Assembly (NCBI GenBank): GCA_002286855.1
Contig: NRSV01000159.1
Span: 1-23,257 of the forward strand
Length of the DNA: 23,257 bases
Direction: 5' to 3'
Source: Bipolaris cookei
Taxonomy: Eukaryota > Ascomycota > Dothideomycetes > Pleosporales > Pleosporaceae
Shown here one piece after another: positions 9,692-18,107 of this stretch. The position numbers and the translations under genes were made by a program. The notes beneath the pieces were generated by a model. The model worked only from the letters and a program-made list of their open reading frames with translations, ran no database searches and was not told the DNA's origin. Within the stretch, counting starts at the first letter, position 1, and each line of letters opens with the position of its first letter.

Positions 9692-10299
9692 TTACGGAAT
9701 GAGTTCCTTCCCTTCTATTGCGTCCCACGTTGCTACTTTGCCAGTGTCAAATTGCCCTTGTCCGTCAAAACGGTGGTCAGCGGCCTTCTTTTCAACGTAC
9801 CACATGGCAGTGCTCCTAACAAAATTCCAATCAGTATGACAAGTCCCCAACGCCTTTCCGTCATGAGCCGCCCAAGTGAGGGCTTCTTGAACCCACGAAA
9901 CACAATTCCAACTCTCGTATCCCGCGTATCCTGCACGTATAGGAGTCCTGGCGAAAGCTTCCATCAGCCGTGCTCCATCTGCAACTTTGCCAATCGCAAT
10001 CCTAACCAAGATGGCAGAAGTTGGTTGCATGGTTATTTCGAGATTCTCGTAAGCCCAGGTATTCTGAGGCTTTCCATCAATTATTTGCAGGGACTCCTTC
10101 ACATGGCAGCGTCTCCCATTCGAAAACCTATCTTCGTTCTTTGGGCCAACGACAAATGCCCAGTGATATCTGTTAGACTAAAGTTAGTTACGTCCATACT
10201 ATAATTAAAGGGTACCTACTTATCCTCGCCACCAGGCATTTTCGGAGCTCCGCTACGAGCGTAAAGAGCAATGTATAGTCGGTCTTTATCAGATGGCAT
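9692..10299 (-). CDS. Fungal protein of unknown function (possibly DUF6914)
   Basis: There are two exons, 10299-10220 and 10169-9692. They are separated by a 50-bp intron with donor GTAGGT, a TAACTAAC branch region and acceptor AACAG. Joining them restores AAA across the junction and gives 185 residues. The start is followed by RLYIALYARSG and then YHWAFVVGPK. Later come VRIAIGKV, WNCVSWVQEAL, DWNFVR, a basic HRFDG and a terminal KVATWDAIEGKELIP. This order matches, from memory, a conserved ascomycete family of unknown function that I believe is DUF6914; the family number should be checked. The protein looks cytosolic, with no signal peptide or TM segment. A TATATGG-like box lies about 75 bp upstream (10371-10377). 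Only 13 bp separate its stop from that of the convergent kinase gene. Confidence 0.82.
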
Positions 10300-11200
10300 T
10301 TTCAAACGCTAGCCAGACTTTACTTTGGAAGTTTCCCTTGGACTGCTCAGCTTCTGTCTGGTATGTATACCATATAGGGGCCCGAGACCTCATTAATTTA
10401 TGGACGCGCTCTTGATAACTGTTACAAGCATGCTTTAGTTAGCGCTAAGATATTCTTGCAAGCGACGTGTCAGGCGTTTGGATACCAATACTGTAGGTAG
10501 AGGCCACCCAATCAGTGTCCATTCGCTGGTGCGGATAACCAAATCTACCAGCGCCATCTCCATGGCACGCGCCTTGCAGCCTGATTATGACGTCTCTTTG
10601 ACCCTGCTCACCATCACCGCCCTCCAATACTCTGCATGTTTTACCCAGTTTAGCTGCGCAATAATCTCAACCACCGCCACCACCGGCACACTCTCGAACA
10701 AAACGCCAGGGTTGACACGCAAGCAGAATGGCGAAGAGATATGATCCAAAGGAGCTGACCTCTGCGGGCCAATAAGAACCTGCCAATGCAATTTACTCTG
10801 CATCAAAGACGGCAAGGTGCGTCGCTAGATGTAGAGGGTTTACCGTCCGTCTTGTTCGTCTCGTCCATCATACTCTTTCCCTGAATTCTTGTTTACCTAA
10901 TTGATCTTGAAGTATGCTTTGCCGCCGTGGCATACATGCATTCGTCCGATTGATAACGGATTGTCGAATCTAGAACGCGTGAAAGAGATAACGCTGAGGG
11001 CGTGGCTTGCCAGGTTTGTTGCCTTTTGCTGTTTTCGTATATATGCGGGGTTGGCCCAGCCAGTAGAGTTGTTCACAATCTTTTGATGAGCCTACTTCTG
11101 CAGCACCGTCACAGGATCAACTAACGGTGTAGCGCTAGTACTTCGTGATTTCGAGCTGGTTGGTCGTTAGCCAATGGTGCTTGAACTTTGCAGCTTTGAC
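10300..11200. other. Intergenic with weak ORFs only
   Basis: I see no gene I can support. A minus-strand frame at 10585-10815 (76 residues, ATG start, fragment KLHWQVLIGPQ) has some protein-like character. However, joining it to a possible upstream exon (ATG near 10880) fails on phase. It may be a decayed gene. Confidence 0.4.
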
Positions 11201-11306
11201 GTCTTGGCGCATGGATTTGCATTGCCGAAAATTTCAGTTTCAAAATCTTGGCGCATGAACTTGCACTATCGAAACTATCGGTTCAAGAATCTTGCTACAT
11301 CAGCAT
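11201..11306. repeat. 44-bp tandem repeat, about 2.4 copies
   Basis: Units begin at 11201, 11245 and about 11289, each with (R)TCTTGGCGCATG or the related ATCTTGCTACATC, and end in a GTTTCAA or GGTTCAA block. A diverged partial unit seems to precede them (from about 11176). The array lies 130-230 bp before the ATG at 11436. Confidence 0.6.
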
Positions 11307-11435
11307 GCTCCATTAAAACTTCCAGTCTTATACTATACACACGATTTCTCTTTTTCAGAAATATCTACTATCCTATATGGTAAGCTTCTATTTTGCTATT
11401 CTGCATTGTGGCTATTAACTTTAAATTTTCACACC

Positions 11436-12490
11436 ATGGAGATCAACCAGTTATTGGCGGACCTGAGCGCGATCCAAAGTCGCATATGGACTGTTAATGC
11501 CACAAAGATGGACTTCGAGGCGATCAGAAGAAAAATGCAGCAGTTGAACTGCGAACTCCAAGTGCATGAAACGCTTGCAGACACTACGAGATGGCTGCAT
11601 GAAACGGACCGCTTGAACGCTCGTTACAGAACTAGAGTTGAAAAAATGGTTACAATGGTGCATGGTGACGAGCAAAACCCCGGTGTTAGGTTTGAGATAT
11701 TGCGGTCTCTTGAGATGAAAGCTTTCATGTTTGTAAGCGCTTCCTACACAGTTTTGGACATCCGGAAAATGAGCCAGGACGTGTTTGATTGTCTAATGGA
11801 AATGGCTCCCAAATACATAGACACGATCACGCTACCTTTCGGCTGGATGCATCGTACAGAATTGCGGGCTGCAGTGGCAGGTTATGCGAAATCGGGAACT
11901 GCCTTCAAAAGAAGTATATAATACCATCCTAATAAGTATCAAGTCGACTCACATCTGTTCCAGCGTATCAGGAATTAGAGCATCAAGAAGTAGAACAGCA
12001 AGAAGTAGAGCATGCTAGAGCTTTGAAACGCCTTTGCACTGGTACGTTGAGCTTTCCGAGGTTGGTCAGCAACTAACATCTCTAAGACCCAAAACCAAAT
12101 CATGGTCTAAGGAACGGCTTGAGACAGCAAAATGAAGGCGAAAGGCATACAGTAGTACCAGCAAACTCGCTATCGCATGAAGAGAGGGGTAAGTCAGATC
12201 GTCACGCGTACAATACATTACTGAAAGTCAAGTGTTTAGCAATGAAGTATATGTACACAAATGCATTGGCACACGAGGTTTCAGCATTGCCTGAACCATT
12301 CAGCTCAGTCATTCAAAACGGTCGTCTCTGGAAATGGGAAAGGGATCGAGGATTAGAGTGTACAGGAACTTTCGCTTTGTTGTTCCCAAAAGATCACACG
12401 CAAGACGTATCTCTTACCATATGGTGCGGTCATGATGATGGCTATCGACTGATAGAACTATTCTCCCTACAATTGGCACTCTCCTCTTAA
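11436..12490 (+). CDS. Multi-exon orphan protein, unknown function
   Basis: Exons are 11436-11913, 11964-12041 and 12087-12490. The introns are 50 bp (GTATAT...TTCCAG) and 45 bp (GTACGT...TCTAAG, with a CTAAC branch site). Both are phase 1 and the frame stays open, giving 319 residues. The ATG sits in a near-ideal context (CACACCATGG). A further perfect donor, GTAAGT at 12189, with acceptor TTTAG ending at 12239, would remove 51 nt in frame and give 302 residues; either form is possible. The N-terminal 100 residues are helical and charged (MEINQLLADL..., RKMQQLNCEL). A short glutamate-rich repeat, HQEVEQQEVEH, spans exon 2. There is no TM segment or signal peptide. I recognise no family. The consistent splicing is the main evidence that it is real. 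Confidence 0.6.
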
Positions 12491-12741
12491 GTCTTGAAAT
12501 AAACGCTAGCACCCCTGACATAACATGTATATCCAGCCGGAATTTTGTAGGCTTCATACTGAGTTGTAGCGGTGGTGTTGTCTATATGTGTTTTTACGTC
12601 GTTCGTATCCTTGTTGACTATCGATAGATATAGTCCTCGAAAACATATCGTTCGGTCTTTTGAGGAGTCTGGAGGGAATAGGTGTCCAGGAATGTCCTTC
12701 TCTTCTTCGCCTGCAAGAGCCTTATCGCCCCTCTAGTTCAG
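12491..12741. other. Intergenic
   Basis: This is the 3' region of the orphan gene. No coding signal or notable repeat is seen. Confidence 0.5.
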
Positions 12742-13224
12742 TTAGCAGCGAATGCGGACGAAAGAACTGACACAACACACCGCCATGATTGAAATAGGTA
12801 GAGAATCTTTCGTTAATCGAGAAGCTGCCACCGTATGTCTGCGTGGAACTGGAGCGTGATGTCGCAAGAACCGAGATGGTTGTGGCGTTGGTGTGTAAAG
12901 GTGAAGAGATAGTATTAGTATTAGGGGCAGCGCGAGGAAAACTGTGATGAGCAGTATGGCGTATGTTTCGTTAGATGGAATCAGGAAGGCATGGCTGTCG
13001 AGCATTGCTGCCCGAAAGATATCTGCACAAGTCAGGCGGCTTCGCAAATAGATCTTGTGCCCCACCTTTGACCCCGCGTCAAAGTCACGTGCCCATGTCA
13101 GAAGCGATGCGTACACACATTTCTGCAGCGTATACTGATGAACTGTCCACTTAGAGGGCAGAGGACATATGGCATATAGAGCGGCACATATGAGTATGCG
13201 ATTACTTTGTAGAGTTAGCAGCAT
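12742..13224 (-). CDS. Possible small membrane protein (weak)
   Basis: An ATG-started minus-strand frame of 160 residues contains one clear hydrophobic segment (about residues 88-108, YAILLITVFLALPLILILSLHL) and a basic, proline-rich stretch after it. A strong acceptor-like site (CTGAC branch then TTGTGCAG, near 13018) lies inside. The true gene could therefore be spliced, with only the part from about residue 75 (the segment starting MLDSHAF) coding. No family is recognised. The frame could also be fortuitous. Confidence 0.25.
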   Translation of the reverse strand: MLLTLQSNRILICAALYAICPLPSKWTVHQYTLQKCVYASLLTWARDFDAGSKVGHKIYLRSRLTCADIFRAAMLDSHAFLIPSNETYAILLITVFLALPLILILSLHLYTPTPQPSRFLRHHAPVPRRHTVAASRLTKDSLPISIMAVCCVSSFVRIRC

Positions 13225-14568
13225 TTGTGATTCGGCTTGCGCACGTGTTCGTGTTGTAGTGACACGTGGGCCATGAATACTAGCTAGTATTAGTATCTTG
13301 GCGCTATAATTTCAAAATTGAAATTTTCATTTTCGCACGTTAGCAGTCCTGCGATCACAATTGAGATGTACCATGTACTAAGAACTTTACAAATATCGAG
13401 AGACTAGTTCTCATGTGCATAATCCCATGCTGTCTCATCCTAGATTGATAAACAAGGGCATCAAATGAAACGGACGGGAGATCACATAGGTTTTCTTTAG
13501 TACTAGAAGGCTACCATTCGTATCTCTCAAATTTTGAGTGGGTGTAAAACCTCGTGTGAACCTTCCGAACCTTGCCCGTATATGGTGTTTCCTTAATCGT
13601 GCAGCTATCTCGAAACATAGAGAAGAAGGTGAAGTATTGTCTTCTAATACGCATGTGAAAGGACGAACTAGTGCGATATGCACGTCACAAGACCCACCGT
13701 CTCAATCTACATAGAAACGAAGTAGTCTGCAAGCCACTCTACAATCAAGCAACTATGCAGCCAGAGCGACATGGACCATGCACCTTGGTATGATTCAAGG
13801 ATACAGCAATCGCTCTTCACTTTTGCAGACGGGTTGATCTGTTGCATTATAGGAAAGGGGCGTAGTTCTGGGCGATCCGAGGAACATCAAATGCAAGGGA
13901 GGCGATAGAGCCAAGTATAAAGGACAGCAATCAATCTAGATTTATTTAGTTTCTTAGTCTACTCTTCTGTTGTTTTACATCGTCTACACAATCATCGTTC
14001 TTGAGTACGTCGTGCTAGTACTTGCTACCCGGTGTTTTGCGCCACACGCTATCAGTAGAGTGAGCGCTTAGTGCTACCATTCATTGTGTCGCGCATCGCA
14101 ATCTTTTTCCCAAATTAACGACTTCATCAATTTTTTGTCGCTTCTTGACTTACTAGCCGATCAATTTATAGCCTCACTGACTTGTCGGCACCCAAAATAC
14201 AAGGAAAGGCTTGATCCTGTACGGCTATCGGCTCTCTCTATTTGATGTAAGTTAGCAAAGTATTTATTCTGCAGACTATGATAGTTTTATGGAGTGGTAA
14301 GGGCGACAGCGGTAGCACTCACTGCTTTTCGGAGCGATGAATCCTACTCAACGTATGTCGGTACTTCCCACCAGATCATTTTCTTCTCTCTCGGCAGACA
14401 GACTTTATGCAGCAAGAAGGATTGCTCGTCATCTGTGAATATCGTGAGAAATTCAATACAGATTCACCGCTTACTCTTCACAGCTATCGGTACTTTCGCC
14501 TTACGTGCGGAAACTCCCCATCATGACCAGTAATCAATCGGGTCGTTCTGATAATTCGGATACGAATG
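13225..14568. other. Intergenic left flank of the retrotransposon
   Basis: There is no supported gene. A minus-strand frame at 13435-13683 (82 residues) has no motif. A perfect 16-bp palindrome (AATACTAG/CTAGTATT) lies at 13276-13291. The last 650 bp look like a promoter and leader: a TATA-like box at 13916-13920, then pyrimidine-rich sequence. They end in an ATG at 14523 that is cut off by the LTR after about 15 codons. Nothing here resembles the missing part of the transposase on the right flank. Confidence 0.45.
13916..13920 (+). promoter_or_regulatory. TATA-like box, plus strand
   Basis: GTATAAAGG is followed by a T/C-rich stretch (TTTCTTAGTCTACTC and on) typical of fungal leaders. No complete gene lies directly downstream. 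If it is a real promoter, its gene has been interrupted by the retrotransposon. Confidence 0.3.
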
Positions 14569-14878
14569 TGTCGCAGACTATGCAAGGATATATCGATATG
14601 AGTTACATCCGATGTTATGCCAGGACATATCGGCATGAATTACGGCCAACACTATGCCAGGATATATCGGCATGGACTACAGCCGATGTATGTCGATATT
14701 CTACATGTAACAAGCCCCTGCAATGGTCGTGTACAAAAGACAGTTGTAGAGAGCACAACATCAAAGAAAAAGAAGAAGATCATACATACAAGACACACAA
14801 TACACTCATCAATTCACCGCACGTACGCGTGCAACAAACAAAAACCTCCATTTTCTCACCGCACCTACGCGTGCGACA
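14569..14878 (+). repeat. 5' LTR
   Basis: It begins TGTCGCA and ends TGCGACA, a 7-bp inverted terminus. Inside are two copies of a 22-bp motif, TATGCCAGGAYATATCGGCATG (14616-14637, 14653-14674), which can fold through ATGCC/GGCAT. There is also an internal near-copy of its own 3' end (14814-14836 versus 14856-14878, two mismatches). Confidence 0.95.
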
Positions 14879-14889
14879 GTTATGAGCCC
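14879..14889 (+). promoter_or_regulatory. Primer-binding site (initiator tRNA-Met anticodon arm)
   Basis: GTTATGAGCCC directly abuts the 5' LTR. It is complementary to the anticodon stem-loop (GGGCUCAUAAC) of eukaryotic initiator tRNA-Met. Drosophila copia and relatives are known to prime from the 5' half of this tRNA, cut in the anticodon loop. The match is 11 bases; the next bases (GGGAAC) do not continue it convincingly. Confidence 0.75.
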
Positions 14890-14945
14890 GGGAACCTTCT
14901 CCTGCACCAAGATTACATTTTATTACCTCCAAAACACCGTACAAG

Positions 14946-17900
14946 ATGTCGACAAGAGACCACAACCTTCCAATGCTCAACTCCAGAAGCGACTGGATTG
15001 ATTGGTACAACTCCATCGAAGACCTAGCTAAGTCCAACAACGTTTGGCAGTATTGCGACCCTGAAGGTCTTGAGCAACTGAGCTTCACAACAAACCAGCC
15101 GTCCGATTCAGCTAGCAAAGACACTATCCAGAAGTTTCAGAGTCTGCAAAGCATCTTTGATTCCAAGAAGAAAAAGTACGACAAAGTCTCTGACCGCATC
15201 GACTACACCGTCTGCCAAGAGTTCAAACAACACTACCTTGGACGACATACTGTGCGTGGGAAGCTCGTTGCACTGCAAGACAGCATTCAACCAAATTCTA
15301 AGGACCAGCGTCAGAATGTTCGAAATGAGTTTGAGAAGCTACGCAAAGGACCTGGAAACACAAGCCTTGATAAGTGGCTATCAAGATGGCCTGTTCTGGT
15401 TAACAGCGCCAATCGCTTCAAGATGGAGAACCTTAGCGAAGCGCAGATATGCGATGCATTCGTTGAAACATGCCGAGATATCAATCCGCCATTCTACAAC
15501 TACATGAAATCAAAAGACGCGCAGACTGAGAGTCAATCATCGATCATCAACCAAACAGCAGCAGCCATGAGGCAAATCGCCGACGCGCTGATCACAGCAT
15601 TGAACACAATTAATCCAGATCATGCCAGTACCCATACTATGGACGCTGCCGACGACTCAGACATTCCAGAGGACGACGCAGATGATACACCTCTACAACA
15701 AGCCCAGGCAAAGATCAACAAAGCGCTGAGGAAGTTCAGAAAGCTACAGCCAATTATGTCTGACGAAAGCATCACAATAGGCTACTGCATCAAACAATTT
15801 CGAAGCATGGCTCCACCTAGTGAAAAGACCATTAAAGGACGTGCAGCCCACGCAACACTCCAAGGAAGAAAGCACAACCGAGATGCTGAGACACCAGAGG
15901 AGAAAGCCGAAAGACCAAAGAAAAAGCGCGATACGGCAAGAGCTGGCTCGAGCTCTTCTTCTCAGCCTACCAGCCTCAGAGATTGTGTTTGCGGCAACCA
16001 GCACTTGTACTCAGACTGCTGGTACCTAGCTCCAGCCAAGGCTCCAGCGTCCTGGACGCCCGTGATGCAAACTCAATCAAGAGTCATTTCGTCAATTGCA
16101 GGAAGCAAGCGACTAAAAGACAAGATTGAAAAGCAACTAAGCCGGAACAATGTCAGACTACCAGACTTTTGGCCAAACGAGAGTACAGAGAGTCAATCAA
16201 GAGGATCTTCACAACGAGAAGAATCTGATACGACATCAGTCTCCGCAAGGCAAGGAAACTCTAGAGCGTCATTCGCAACGTCAAGGTCTGCTGCTTCAAG
16301 CATGACAGAGCACCACGATAACGATGAATACTTCCGTCTCGACAATTGCGCGGACACACACGTCTGCAACGACCGCTCACGCTTCACCACGTACAAGTCA
16401 ACATGTGACGAAACTATTCGCTTCGGTAACTCTTTCACAAATATAGAAGGGGTAGGAAGCGTCACTATCAAGGTGAAGACGACCACTGGTTACGGCCTCG
16501 TACAGCTCAAGGACGTGGCATATGTTCCTGACTTCCATTGGAACCTAATGAGCACGCATGCATTAGAACAGCAAGGGCTTTTCTTCAACACACGAACCTG
16601 CTGGATGGAATTTTCCAATGGAACAAAAGCATTTGAAGTCACAAGGCGCGGCGCATTCAGAGTTGTGGAGTTCGACATGGAGCAAACCCAACAAAACTCG
16701 CGAAGAGCGGCAAATGCATCTACAAAAGAGACCTCACGAGACGCGAAAAAATCTACAGCATCACTAGACGTATGGCACGTGAGGTTAGGCCACATCCGAA
16801 AGGAAGCTGTTCAACATGTACCACACGCAGTGCAAGGCGTTCAACTTAGCACAACAAACTTTGAACGAGAAGCGGAGCTGTGCCAAGTATGCGAACTCTC
16901 ACAAGCACGCCGCCAGATCTCAAGAATTCCAACCTGGAAAGGTAGTTATCCGTTCGAGAAAGTGCACCTCGACCTGATTGATATGGAGGAAGCATTCAAT
17001 GCGGACTCATGGGTAGTCCATTTCTATTGCGATCACGCATCCTACCACATATCCTTCAACAGCTCGAGCAAATCACAACAGGAGCTCATCTCAGTGACAA
17101 AGGAATTCCTTGCGATCACGAATGACAACTGGGGTTTCACAACTCGATATATCCACTCGGATAGGGAAAAAGGCTTAGGCAACGAATGGAAGGAGCTAGT
17201 CGCAGCAAGAGGCATTACGTTCACTGCAACGCCGCCAGATACACCAGAACAGAACGGTCTTGCTGAACGTTCTGGGGGGGTGATCATCAACATGGCAAGA
17301 AAACTTCGGATACAAAGCCAATTGCCCCACAAACTCTGGCCACATATTGTTGCATATGCTACACGGCTTCTTAATCGGATACCAGTGCAACGCAAAGACT
17401 GGAAGACGCCTTTTGAGATGGTACATTCTCGCAAGCCAGACCTATCAGGGATCAGAATCATCGGATCGAGAGCATACGTTCTAGTCAAGAACCTGAGAGA
17501 CCGGCCAGCACGAGCAAAGCTACACGACAAATCGCTCATGGGATGGCTAATAGGGACTGAAGGGACTAATATCTATAAGGTCTGGATACCAGCGTCCAAC
17601 CGCGTCATCACATCGAGAGACGTAAAAATAGATGAGAAAGTCCGTTACCAACCACAGCAGCCTTCAGCAGCTCCTCAAAGCGACCGTGTACTGGTCAATA
17701 TGTTAAACGAGATTGACGAATCAGATAATGACAGTGGTATCGAGGCAGGTAAAACAATAATTCAAGAACCAGAAGAACCGGCAACTGTCGTACACCTAGA
17801 TTCGCCAAAACCGTTGCAACAAGACGTCTCAATGCAGGTACAACAAGAGGCAACGAAGAAGACTGTTATGCCAGCACCTAAGACACAAGACGTTCACGCA

Positions 17901-18107
17901 ACAAGAAATAGGCATATCGACGCGACTGTTCTCAAGAACCTGCGATCGAGATCGGGGAGAAACGTACGACTGTCACAGAAAGGTCAAGACGCAGTCAGCA
18001 ATCTTGAAAGGTACACTGCAAAGAAAGCACGACGACAAGCATTCGCGCTTTTACTTGAACGCTCAAAGCTAGGCCAACAAGTTGCGCATGCTTTTGCATC
18101 AGCATAG
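14946..18107 (+). CDS. Copia Gag-protease-integrase polyprotein (first part)
   Basis: It has 1053 residues. The ATG (AAG before it) is 67 nt after the LTR. The Gag region (about 1-400) holds an atypical zinc knuckle, C-x-C-x4-H-x4-C (CVCGNQHLYSDC), at about 347. The protease is around LDNCADTHVCND (about 466), which departs from the usual D-S/T-G motif. The integrase has an HHCC zinc region (WHVRLGHI to CQVC, about 609-660) and a catalytic triad Asp676, Asp739 (HSDRE) and Glu774 (GLAER), a DD34E spacing. The C-terminus carries the GKGX-type continuation (HDKSLMGWLIGTEG). The frame then meets TAG (18105-18107) between integrase and reverse transcriptase. The next part continues in the same frame, so in related copies this is probably one polyprotein. 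Confidence 0.9.
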   Translation: MSTRDHNLPMLNSRSDWIDWYNSIEDLAKSNNVWQYCDPEGLEQLSFTTNQPSDSASKDTIQKFQSLQSIFDSKKKKYDKVSDRIDYTVCQEFKQHYLGRHTVRGKLVALQDSIQPNSKDQRQNVRNEFEKLRKGPGNTSLDKWLSRWPVLVNSANRFKMENLSEAQICDAFVETCRDINPPFYNYMKSKDAQTESQSSIINQTAAAMRQIADALITALNTINPDHASTHTMDAADDSDIPEDDADDTPLQQAQAKINKALRKFRKLQPIMSDESITIGYCIKQFRSMAPPSEKTIKGRAAHATLQGRKHNRDAETPEEKAERPKKKRDTARAGSSSSSQPTSLRDCVCGNQHLYSDCWYLAPAKAPASWTPVMQTQSRVISSIAGSKRLKDKIEKQLSRNNVRLPDFWPNESTESQSRGSSQREESDTTSVSARQGNSRASFATSRSAASSMTEHHDNDEYFRLDNCADTHVCNDRSRFTTYKSTCDETIRFGNSFTNIEGVGSVTIKVKTTTGYGLVQLKDVAYVPDFHWNLMSTHALEQQGLFFNTRTCWMEFSNGTKAFEVTRRGAFRVVEFDMEQTQQNSRRAANASTKETSRDAKKSTASLDVWHVRLGHIRKEAVQHVPHAVQGVQLSTTNFEREAELCQVCELSQARRQISRIPTWKGSYPFEKVHLDLIDMEEAFNADSWVVHFYCDHASYHISFNSSSKSQQELISVTKEFLAITNDNWGFTTRYIHSDREKGLGNEWKELVAARGITFTATPPDTPEQNGLAERSGGVIINMARKLRIQSQLPHKLWPHIVAYATRLLNRIPVQRKDWKTPFEMVHSRKPDLSGIRIIGSRAYVLVKNLRDRPARAKLHDKSLMGWLIGTEGTNIYKVWIPASNRVITSRDVKIDEKVRYQPQQPSAAPQSDRVLVNMLNEIDESDNDSGIEAGKTIIQEPEEPATVVHLDSPKPLQQDVSMQVQQEATKKTVMPAPKTQDVHATRNRHIDATVLKNLRSRSGRNVRLSQKGQDAVSNLERYTAKKARRQAFALLLERSKLGQQVAHAFASA

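Noticed and set aside
10585..10815. Minus-strand ORF of 76 codons
   Set aside because: The apparent upstream exon (ATG near 10880, donor GTAAAC) joins out of phase and gives an immediate stop. There is no domain.
14294..14533. Missing half of the second transposase on the left of the Copia
   Set aside because: Both strands were read. No CENP-B/Tc5 continuation, DDE motif or QPLD block is present.
14505..15027. Open frames of 126 and 136 codons, repeated at 19795-20353
   Set aside because: They are LTR sequence read in two frames, identical in both LTRs, with no retroelement protein features.
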